Source: Scytonema sp. UIC 10036 (GTDB lineage Bacteria; Cyanobacteriota; Cyanobacteriia; Cyanobacteriales; Nostocaceae). Taken from it: a stretch of 11,590 nucleotides of DNA. This document shows positions 6,179 through 11,590 of this stretch, in pieces. Made by a program: the position numbers and the translations under genes. Below the pieces are notes generated by a model. It saw nothing but the letters and a program-made list of their open reading frames with translations. It was not told where the DNA came from and did not search any database. Every line of letters starts with the position of its first letter. Position 1 is the stretch's first letter. The DNA is taken from contig NZ_WJFC01000308.1 in assembly GCF_009725235.1 (NCBI RefSeq), positions 1 to 11,590 of the forward strand, in the 5' to 3' direction.

Positions 6179-7161
6179 ACTTTTAATTGCTGACAAGCTT
6201 TTGCGATCGCATCAATACTACCAGGATTGACAAGCCCGTAGTAATCAAACTCGTAGACTCGATTATTTCTTGTTGCTTTTAATTGGTTCCAAAAAGATTC
6301 TGACTTGAAAGATTTTAAAAGCCCTGGTTGTGGGCTAACAACAATAATAACTTCTGGATTTGCTTCCAAAATTTTCTCCGCAGAAAGATTTATATAACCA
6401 GGTATGGGGGCTTTGCCTTGTAAATCGGCTGCTACATTTTTTGCCTGAAATTTATCTAGTAAATCGCCAGCCCAGCTTTTTTTATTTGGTGCTAAAATCG
6501 GTTGGCGGCTAACAAGCACTAAAGTAGATTCGTTCTGAATTGGTTTATCGGGCAAAAAAGTTTGATATTGCTTTAAAAGTGGTGTTGGATCTGCATTTAC
6601 TATTTGTGCCAATGTTTTAGTTAAATCTTGTAATCCTTCCCAACTATCAACTTTAGTTAGCAGAGTTTGAATACCCAACTCTTTAAGTTTATTAGTTGTC
6701 TGATTGGAAAAACCCTCTGCACCGATCGCTAAATCTGGTTTCAAAGCTAAAATTTTCTCTAGATTTGGAGGCGCTTGACCTTCGCTTACACGAGGAATAT
6801 CCTTAAAACGTGGGTCATCTTTAAATAAGATACTACCAGACATACCCACAATTTTTTTACTGTCTAATCTAGAAATAATATCTGTGGAAAGAGACGTCAG
6901 CGTCACAACTTTTTCCACTGGCTGAGAAATCTGCTGTGTCACCGCAGTAGCAGTTGTCCCTGATGAAGTTTTTGCCTGCTCATTGGCTGTGTTTGAGCAA
7001 GCAAAAATACCGAAACTTATCCCTATCAATAGCGAACTTAATACTAAATAATATCCAGTCGAAAAAAGAAGGCGACAGATAGTAGTGTAAAATCTAATCC
7101 TGACTAAGCTTTCCCAATCCAAAATCCAAAATCTAAAACCCAAAATAGTATGACGCTTCAT
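6166..7161 (-). CDS. ABC transporter substrate-binding lipoprotein, BtuF/FhuD-like
   Basis: 331 residues from the ATG at 7161, the last gene of the importer operon. It captures the chelate (cobalamin, ferric siderophore or heme type) and delivers it to the permease. The TroA-like fold is suggested by VVTLTSLSTDIISRL, PDLAIG, GYINLSAEKILEANPEVIIVV and a final RVYEFDYYGLVNPG region, with no long repeats between the two lobes. A hydrophobic stretch (about 38-54) ends at IFAC with C55 as a plausible, slightly atypical lipobox cysteine. I prefer this start over an ATG 39 bp upstream (7200) because GGGAGGTG lies just ahead of it, overlapping the ATPase stop. The n-region is unusually long, about 37 residues, and residues 6-14 (ILGFRFWIL) are encoded by heptamer repeats. 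The 3' end runs into a palindromic repeat. Confidence 0.88.
   Translation of the reverse strand: MKRHTILGFRFWILDWESLVRIRFYTTICRLLFSTGYYLVLSSLLIGISFGIFACSNTANEQAKTSSGTTATAVTQQISQPVEKVVTLTSLSTDIISRLDSKKIVGMSGSILFKDDPRFKDIPRVSEGQAPPNLEKILALKPDLAIGAEGFSNQTTNKLKELGIQTLLTKVDSWEGLQDLTKTLAQIVNADPTPLLKQYQTFLPDKPIQNESTLVLVSRQPILAPNKKSWAGDLLDKFQAKNVAADLQGKAPIPGYINLSAEKILEANPEVIIVVSPQPGLLKSFKSESFWNQLKATRNNRVYEFDYYGLVNPGSIDAIAKACQQLKVALD
7119..7146 (-). repeat. Four CCAAAAT-type heptamers inside the lipoprotein N-terminus
   Basis: On the plus strand the units are CCAAAAT, CCAAAAT, CTAAAAC and CCAAAAT. This matches a common intergenic cyanobacterial repeat (recalled). Read on the minus strand they give ILGFRFWIL in frame at residues 6-14. 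Confidence 0.8.
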
Positions 7162-7165
7162 AGTA

Positions 7166-7173
7166 CACCTCCC
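7166..7173 (-). promoter_or_regulatory. Strong ribosome binding site deciding the lipoprotein start
   Basis: The minus strand reads GGGAGGTG followed by TACT and ATG. It is one of the best Shine-Dalgarno matches in the window and overlaps the TAG stop of the ATPase gene, which suggests translational coupling and separate boosting of the binding protein. Confidence 0.75.
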
Positions 7174-7958
7174 TAATCCCCAATCGCCATTAAAGAACAA
7201 ATTTGTAAACCTACTGGTGTTTCAAGTACAGCAATTTCTACACCTAAAACATGAGCTAAATTTTCTGGTGTTAATACTATCTTGGGTTCTCCTACAGCCC
7301 AAACTTTGCCTTGGAAAATTAGAGCAATACGAGAGCTATACCTCGCGGCTAAATTGACATCATGTAACACTGTGATAATTGATATATTTTGTTCCTGGTT
7401 AAGTTGTTTGAGCAATTCTAATAACTGTAATTGGTAGCGTACATCTAAATAAGTTGTTGGCTCATCCAAGAGCAAAACTTGTGGATCTTGGGCTAATGCC
7501 AGTGCTAAAAATGCTCTTTGTCTCTCACCACCTGACAATTGTTCTACAGGGCGATCGCGAAACGTTTGCATCTGTGTTAGCTGTAAAGCTTGTTCTACTT
7601 TCTCTCTATCTTCTGCGTCTAATTCCCATTGCCACCAAGGCTGGTAGGGTGTGCGCCCCAGAGAGACTAACTGCTTCACTGTTAACCCTGGAGGTATTGT
7701 TTGCTGTTGCGGCAGTAAAGCCAACTTTTTGGCAACATCTATTGCTTTTTGAGTATGAATGGCTTGCCCGTCAAGGAGTACAGAACCTGTTTGCGGTTTT
7801 AACAAGCGACTCATCAGTTTTAGTAGGGTGGATTTTCCCGAACCATTAGCCCCAACTAAACTTAACCATTCTCCCGCTTGAAGGGTGAGGGAGATATCTT
7901 GAATAACGGGTTTGCCTGCGTATCCACCCGTAAGAGCGTGAGTTGTTAAGATCGTCAT
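7173..7958 (-). CDS. ABC transporter ATP-binding protein, FecE/BtuD-like
   Basis: 261 residues, the cytoplasmic ATPase that powers import of an iron chelate or cobalamin. Walker A is GANGSGKST (36-44), the Q-loop is around LLPQQQ (82-86), the signature is LSGGERQR (141-148), Walker B is VLLLDEP (161-167) with a D-loop TYLD, and the switch histidine is H199 in VLHDVN. All key residues are intact. Length and the GLTVKQLVSLGRTPY segment are typical of the FepC/FecE/HmuV/BtuD group. Its ATG overlaps the permease TGA by 4 bp (ATGA), and no ribosome site is seen, so translation is probably coupled to the permease. Confidence 0.96.
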   Translation of the reverse strand: MTILTTHALTGGYAGKPVIQDISLTLQAGEWLSLVGANGSGKSTLLKLMSRLLKPQTGSVLLDGQAIHTQKAIDVAKKLALLPQQQTIPPGLTVKQLVSLGRTPYQPWWQWELDAEDREKVEQALQLTQMQTFRDRPVEQLSGGERQRAFLALALAQDPQVLLLDEPTTYLDVRYQLQLLELLKQLNQEQNISIITVLHDVNLAARYSSRIALIFQGKVWAVGEPKIVLTPENLAHVLGVEIAVLETPVGLQICSLMAIGD

Positions 7959-8941
7959 TTGCGGTTGTATAGTAACCAGATAAATACAGGCGAACCTAGC
8001 AGTGCGGTGACTGCACCTACTGGTAATTCTACAGCGCCCAAGCGAGAAAGCAGATCGGCTCCTGTTAAAACTAAAGCGCCACCTACAGCACTTAAAGGCA
8101 AAACAAATCGGTAATCTGTGCCGACAAACAAGCGGATACCATGGGGAACAATTAAGCCAACAAAGCCAATCAACCCGGCTACGCTCACAGCACCAGCAGC
8201 AAGTAGTGTAGCAACAGCACCGATTATAATACGCGATCGCGCTAAAGAAACTCCCAACCCAACGGCTAAATCATCTCCCAAATTTAACAAATTGAGACTG
8301 CGACCCAGTAGAGATCCTAGCAATAAAGCGATACAAATATATGGTCCTGCGATCGCAACCAGATTCCATCCCTTACCGTTGAGACTCCCAATTAACCAAC
8401 TTAACGCCGCTTGGATCTGTCCATCTTCTGTTAAGAGCAACAAAACAGATTGAATTGCTCCAAATAACGAACTCACAGCAACTCCACCCAAAATTAACCT
8501 TTCAATAGAAATACCATCACCACTGCGAGCGAGAAGATAAACAAACAAGGTAGTCAATAAGCTACCAACCCATGCAGCAAAAGGAATCCAGCTTTGCAAT
8601 ATTCCCAGAGCAAATATGGGGACAGCCACCAAACCCGCCCCAGCCGAAATACCGAGCAAGAACGGATCTGCCAGTCCATTCCGAAGCATTCCTTGAAGCA
8701 GTGCGCCAGACATTCCCAAAGCGGAACCCACCAGCATTGCTGCTAAGATTCGAGGTAACCGTAAATCCCAGATAATAGTTTGAGCCAGTGTGTCGCCTTT
8801 ACGAAGGACTGCCTGCCATAATTGGGATGGAGTTAAGGCAACTGCCCCAAAAGACAAGGAAATTCCTATTAGGAACACTAATGCTACACTGAGCAGTAAA
8901 GTTGCCACTACAACACGGTTATCTGAGATAATTTTTTTCAC
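7955..8941 (-). CDS. FecCD/BtuC-family ABC transporter permease
   Basis: 328 residues with about ten membrane segments, forming (as a homodimer) the inner-membrane channel of a metal-chelate or vitamin B12 importer. Family marks are LRLPRILAAMLVGSALGMSG (about 60-79), NGLADPFLLGISAGAGL, the ATPase-contact region GLIGFVGLIVPHGIRLF and the final ELPVGAVTALLGSPVF. It is first in the operon. The only usable start is GTG at 8941: a TAA lies five codons upstream in frame. No Shine-Dalgarno is visible, because a perfect heptamer array ends 3 bp before the start codon. No cobalamin riboswitch or TonB-dependent receptor is seen nearby, so the substrate stays open. Confidence 0.94.
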   Translation of the reverse strand: MKKIISDNRVVVATLLLSVALVFLIGISLSFGAVALTPSQLWQAVLRKGDTLAQTIIWDLRLPRILAAMLVGSALGMSGALLQGMLRNGLADPFLLGISAGAGLVAVPIFALGILQSWIPFAAWVGSLLTTLFVYLLARSGDGISIERLILGGVAVSSLFGAIQSVLLLLTEDGQIQAALSWLIGSLNGKGWNLVAIAGPYICIALLLGSLLGRSLNLLNLGDDLAVGLGVSLARSRIIIGAVATLLAAGAVSVAGLIGFVGLIVPHGIRLFVGTDYRFVLPLSAVGGALVLTGADLLSRLGAVELPVGAVTALLGSPVFIWLLYNRK

Positions 8942-8944
8942 TGA

Positions 8945-9056
8945 TGTTAGTTGTTAGTTGTTAGTTGTTAGTTGTTAGTTGTTAGTTGTTAGTTGTTAGT
9001 TGTTAGTTGTTAGTTGTTAGTTGTTAGTTGTTAGTTGTTAGTTGTTAGTTGTTAGT
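8945..9056 (-). repeat. Perfect array of 16 TGTTAGT heptamers (ACTAACA on the minus strand)
   Basis: Sixteen identical 7-bp units without a single mismatch, the longest and cleanest array in the window. Perfect identity suggests recent expansion. It starts three bases from the permease GTG, so it forms that gene's leader. Confidence 0.97.
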
Positions 9057-9095
9057 TCTTATTGGCAACTTCCTAATAAAAAACATTAATATAAT

Positions 9096-9109
9096 TGTTG
9101 TTTACAACA
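9096..9109. promoter_or_regulatory. Small inverted repeat, possible operator
   Basis: TGTTGT and ACAACA are separated by TT in the unique core of the divergent region, next to a TATACT box. An operator serving one or both divergent genes is possible, but the arms are short and low in complexity. Confidence 0.25.
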
Positions 9110-9180
9110 CAACTATACTAGAAACTTCGTTAGCTTTTGTCAACTTCGGATAAATAATTCCTCATTCGTGAGAAGCTCTT

Positions 9181-9269
9181 AACCACAACCACCAACCACT
9201 AACCACCAACCACCAACCACTAACCACTAACCACTAACCACTAACACTAACCACTAACCACTAACCACA
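9181..9269 (+). repeat. Heptamer array, 13 units of AACCACT type
   Basis: Thirteen units, mostly AACCACT and AACCACC, with two shortened to 6 bp (9181-9186 and 9243-9248). It is the same ACTAACC family as at 2664 but degenerate. It lies 12 bp before the radical SAM start codon and faces the perfect array at 8945 in opposite orientation. Confidence 0.93.
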
Positions 9270-9281
9270 ACCCTATTTAAA

Positions 9282-10604
9282 ATGGCTATTATTCATCCTG
9301 CCCGAATTACTAAAGTACTATCCGAATCTATCGCAGCAGAAATTGGATTTGAACCGGGAGACGCAATTGTCAGCATTAACGGTACAAAGCCCAGAGATTT
9401 AATAGATTATCAATTTTTATGTGCTGATGAAGTGCTGGAATTGGAAGTTTTAGATGCTGCTGGTAAAACACATTATATAGAAATTGAAAAAGACTACGAT
9501 GATGACTTGGGATTAGAGTTTGAAACAGCACTCTTTGATGGTTTAATTCAGTGCAATAATCGCTGTCCCTTCTGTTTTATCGATCAGCAACCTCCAGGCA
9601 AGCGTTCTAGTTTATATCTTAAGGATGATGACTATCGGCTCAGTTTTTTATATAGCTCCTACTTAACTCTGACAAATTTACCAGAACGAGAATGGCAACG
9701 TATTGAAAATATGCGGTTGTCACCCCTTTATGTTTCGGTTCATACAACAGAACCAGAACTCAGAATCAGATTGCTAAAAAATCCCCGTGCAGGTCAAATT
9801 TTGCAGCAGATTCAGTGGTTCCAAGAAAGAAGACTTCAAATTCACGCACAAGTTGTAGTATGTCCGGGTATCAATGATGGCATTCATCTGGAACAAACAC
9901 TCAGAGATTTAGCGTCTTTTCATACAGATGAAGTCCCTGCTGTTGCGTCTGTAGCAGTAGTGCCAGTGGGTTTAACCAAGTTTCGCCCGCAAGAAGACGA
10001 ACTGATACCCGTAAGTACAGAAAAGGCAAGGGAAGTGATAAATCAAGTGCGATCGCTGCAACAAGAGTTTCGGCAAAAATACGGTCAAAACTGTATTTGG
10101 TTAGCTGATGAGTGGTTTCTGATAGCTAGAGAGGAATTGCCAGAAGAATTTGAGTATGCCGATTATCCGCAAATAGATAACGGTGTTGGTTCGATTCGTT
10201 TATTTCTCCGACAATTTTCAGAAACAGCCGACCGATTGTTACCACCGAAGGTTGAACCGAGAAAATTTACTTGGGTTGTGGGTAACGCAGTAGAGCAAGC
10301 ATTTGAGCCAATTATCAAGCGATTAAACTCAGTCGAGGGATTAGAGGTGAAAATGCAGGCTTTGTCAAGTGATTATTGGGGACAGAACATTACTGTAACG
10401 GGCTTGCTTACAGGTCACGATTTACTACTGAAGTTAAAGGGGCTAGACTTGGGAAATGGAATTTTATTGCCAAATGTCATGCTCAAACATGGCGAATTGG
10501 TATTTTTAGATGATATAAGTGTTGAGGATGTGTCTCAAGCACTGAGTACAAAAGTATTTCCAGTGTCAGGAGTTGAAGAATTGATTTTAACTTGTATTCA
10601 ATAG
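9282..10604 (+). CDS. PDZ-radical SAM-DUF512 protein (cyanobacterial FeS protein)
   Basis: 440 residues. An N-terminal PDZ-like domain (about 5-70, with GFEPGDAIVSING) precedes the radical SAM cluster motif CxxxCxxC, C91-NNR-C95-PF-C98, which should bind a [4Fe-4S] cluster, followed by FIDQQPPGKRSSLYLKDDDYRLSFLYGS-like sequence (here YSS). The C-terminal half, with LADEWFLIA and a final alpha/beta part, matches the DUF512 family. The order PDZ, radical SAM, DUF512 is a known cyanobacterial family (also found in clostridia and others) whose reaction is not established to my knowledge. The start is the ATG at 9282, directly after a heptamer array and without a visible ribosome site. The TAG stop is part of the downstream inverted repeat. 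The gene is intact. Confidence 0.92.
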   Translation: MAIIHPARITKVLSESIAAEIGFEPGDAIVSINGTKPRDLIDYQFLCADEVLELEVLDAAGKTHYIEIEKDYDDDLGLEFETALFDGLIQCNNRCPFCFIDQQPPGKRSSLYLKDDDYRLSFLYSSYLTLTNLPEREWQRIENMRLSPLYVSVHTTEPELRIRLLKNPRAGQILQQIQWFQERRLQIHAQVVVCPGINDGIHLEQTLRDLASFHTDEVPAVASVAVVPVGLTKFRPQEDELIPVSTEKAREVINQVRSLQQEFRQKYGQNCIWLADEWFLIAREELPEEFEYADYPQIDNGVGSIRLFLRQFSETADRLLPPKVEPRKFTWVVGNAVEQAFEPIIKRLNSVEGLEVKMQALSSDYWGQNITVTGLLTGHDLLLKLKGLDLGNGILLPNVMLKHGELVFLDDISVEDVSQALSTKVFPVSGVEELILTCIQ

Positions 10605-10684
10605 TTAGTGGTTAGTTGTTAGTTGTTAATTGTTGGTTGTTTTTGCCCACTAACCACTAACCACTAACCACTAACCATTAACTA
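10602..10684. repeat. Inverted heptamer arrays forming a long imperfect hairpin
   Basis: The left arm (10602-10638, GGTTAGT/TGTTAGT units) matches the reverse complement of the right arm (10648-10684, ACTAACC units) at 30 of 37 positions, and two of the seven mismatches are G-T. The loop includes TTTTTG. It contains the TAG stop of the radical SAM gene and, on the right, a TAA just upstream of the next gene's frame. It could act as a terminator. Confidence 0.85.
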
Positions 10685-10688
10685 AATT

Positions 10689-11590
10689 ATGCTGTGGGGG
10701 TTTGTAGTGACAAATCGGAGACAAAAAATTCAAAAAGCAGGATTTTTAATTTTAAATTTTAAATTATTACTATTTAATTTACTAATATCGCCTGCTACGG
10801 CAACAACTACAGAACCAATCATCAGTATTGTTCAAAGTACGGAAAATACAAATCAGTGGACGGGCATTACAAACCGTTTGCAAACTGCAGGAGTAAAGTA
10901 TTGTGTAATTCCCCTGTGGAATGTGAGGAGTGCGGCAGATTGGGGCGATCGCAATATCTTGTTTATGCCTAATGTTGAGTCCTTAACTCCAGCACAAGCT
11001 ATTGCTTTGGAAGAATGGATGAGCAAAGGAGGGCGCTTAATTGCTAGTGGTCCGGTGGGAAGTGTATCAGCACCAGGAGTTAGACAGCTTTTGCGTACAC
11101 TGTTGGGAGGTTATTGGGGATTTAGCCTTGAAAAGGCACAGCAGTTACAACTGCCACCAAAACGAAAAATTCAGGTTTGGGCAGATAAAAAGGAACTTTT
11201 TGGCACGATACGTGGTGGTGTGGTTGTTCCCGATGAATTAGCCACAACTCAAACGCCTGCTGTTTGGGCTTCCAAAGATAGCCCAGTGGCAGTGGTAGCT
11301 ACCGATCGCTCTACATTTTTTGGTTGGCGTTGGGGAGTTGATGCTGTTGCACCACCAGAGTTAGATACAGCTTGGTTGCAAACAAGTGTCAACCGTTTTC
11401 TTAAAAAACCTACAGGTGTTCCAACTCGAATTACAGGGGGTTCTGACACCTGTAGTACTAATTTAGCAGCAGTTCCCTCTACTTCTGCAAAAAGAGAGAC
11501 AAGGGAAACAAGGGAGACAGGGGATACAAGGGAGACAGGGGAGACAAGGGAGACAGGGGAGACAAGGCAACAAGCAACCCCCTCATCTAC
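10689..11590 (+). CDS. Secreted protein, probably family-10-like glycosyl hydrolase (3' end outside window)
   Basis: The frame is open from ATG 10689 to the window end (about 300 residues); the earliest stop upstream is TAA at 10683. A basic n-region (NRRQKIQK), a hydrophobic stretch (about 19-33) and SPATA suggest export with cleavage near residue 38. GTG at 10707, with GGGGG 6 bp upstream, is a good alternative start giving a cleaner signal peptide. The next ~200 residues contain ILFMPNVESLTPAQAIALEEW and GGRLIASGPVGS, like the glutamine-amidotransferase-like domain seen in some glycosidases. From memory, cyanobacterial proteins with this N-terminus carry a C-terminal GHL10 (DUF187) hydrolase domain; that part is not in the window, so the product is an inference. 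Residues 270-293 are a repeat-encoded linker of ETR/ETG units. Confidence 0.75.
   Translation, partial: MLWGFVVTNRRQKIQKAGFLILNFKLLLFNLLISPATATTTEPIISIVQSTENTNQWTGITNRLQTAGVKYCVIPLWNVRSAADWGDRNILFMPNVESLTPAQAIALEEWMSKGGRLIASGPVGSVSAPGVRQLLRTLLGGYWGFSLEKAQQLQLPPKRKIQVWADKKELFGTIRGGVVVPDELATTQTPAVWASKDSPVAVVATDRSTFFGWRWGVDAVAPPELDTAWLQTSVNRFLKKPTGVPTRITGGSDTCSTNLAAVPSTSAKRETRETRETGDTRETGETRETGETRQQATPSS
11496..11567 (+). repeat. Eight 9-bp units (GAGACAAGG/GAGACAGGG) inside the last gene
   Basis: Eight consecutive nonamers, largely alternating GAGACAAGG and GAGACAGGG, with one GAAACAAGG and one GATACAAGG. Nine bases are three codons, so the frame is kept and the peptide is a run of ETR, ETG and DTR triplets. 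GGGAGACAAG-type repeats are common between genes in filamentous cyanobacteria (recalled). Confidence 0.92.

Larger units (their letters stand above)
8942..9281. other. Divergent intergenic region dominated by heptamer arrays
   Basis: These 340 bp separate the importer operon and the radical SAM gene. They consist of a 112-bp array (8945-9056), a unique AT-rich core of 124 bp (9057-9180) and an 89-bp array of opposite orientation (9181-9269). Any promoters for either gene should be in the core. I see TATACT at 9114-9119 in the plus direction and TATATT on the minus strand near 9090, but no well-spaced -35 box for either. I could not make out a cobalamin riboswitch core. Confidence 0.65.

Noticed and set aside
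6004..6186. 60-codon open frame spanning the uppP 3' end
   Set aside because: It overlaps uppP out of frame and then runs through repeat DNA; no evidence of coding.
7454..7849. 131-codon open frame opposite the ABC ATPase gene
   Set aside because: It is antisense to a clearly coding, fully motif-bearing gene and has no recognisable features. The same holds for open frames opposite uppP (5146-5391, 5485-5715) and the permease (8118-8453, 8572-8775).
8945..9269. CRISPR array
   Set aside because: Units are 7 bp and directly adjacent, with no spacers; this is a simple tandem repeat.
8942..9281. Cobalamin riboswitch before the importer operon
   Set aside because: Most of the region is heptamer DNA and I could not find a convincing B12-box core in the remaining 124 bp.
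11041..11449. Short open frames on both strands in the last gene
   Set aside because: They are out of frame with, or opposite to, the long open frame from 10689 that has a signal sequence and continuous domain-like content.

Overview
The window looks like chromosomal DNA of a filamentous, probably heterocyst-forming cyanobacterium (Nostocales). Three things point there: eight full copies of the HIP1 octamer GCGATCGC (at 5110, 5963, 6203, 7551, 8233, 8349, 10049 and 10945), many heptanucleotide tandem arrays of the STRR type known from these organisms, and cyanobacterial protein types (a FurC/PerR-like regulator, a PDZ-radical SAM-DUF512 protein, a NACHT ATPase with pentapeptide repeats). Genus cannot be fixed from the sequence.

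Layout. (1) 2-2632, plus strand: the 3' part of a large NACHT-type NTPase with 18 C-terminal pentapeptide repeats; its frame stays open to the left edge, so the N-terminal (possibly effector) part lies outside. (2) 2638-2740: a 12-bp-stem hairpin and an array of eleven ACTAACC-type heptamers. (3) 2735-3190, minus: a PerR/FurC-type Fur-family regulator whose stop codon lies in that array. (4) 3191-3869: 679 bp without a convincing gene. (5) 3870-4895, plus: an MscS-family mechanosensitive channel. (6) 5129-6085, plus: undecaprenyl-diphosphate phosphatase UppP/BacA with a long N-terminal extension. (7) 8941-6166, minus: a compact three-gene operon for a FecCD/BtuC-type importer, in the order permease, ATPase, binding lipoprotein; the chelate carried (cobalamin, ferric siderophore or heme) is not decided by the sequence. 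(8) 8942-9281: divergent intergenic region made largely of two heptamer arrays in opposite orientation. (9) 9282-10604, plus: PDZ-radical SAM-DUF512 protein. (10) 10602-10684: two inverted heptamer arrays that can pair. (11) 10689 to the right edge, plus: the 5' part of a secreted protein, probably a cyanobacterial family-10-like glycosyl hydrolase, cut by the window end.

Apart from the transporter operon the genes are ordinary, mostly single transcription units (envelope homeostasis, redox regulation, import, radical SAM chemistry). The distinctive feature of the window is how far short repeats have moved into genes. They supply or contain the stop codons of perR, mscS, uppP and the radical SAM gene. 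They abut the start of the permease. They also contribute in-frame peptide to the NACHT protein (SRKGAKAQR), to the signal-sequence n-region of the binding lipoprotein, and to a linker of the last gene (eight nonamers read as ETR/ETG). The best candidate for an undescribed system is the NACHT-pentapeptide protein at the left edge, which may be an NLR-like immune or signalling ATPase, but its defining N-terminus is not visible here.
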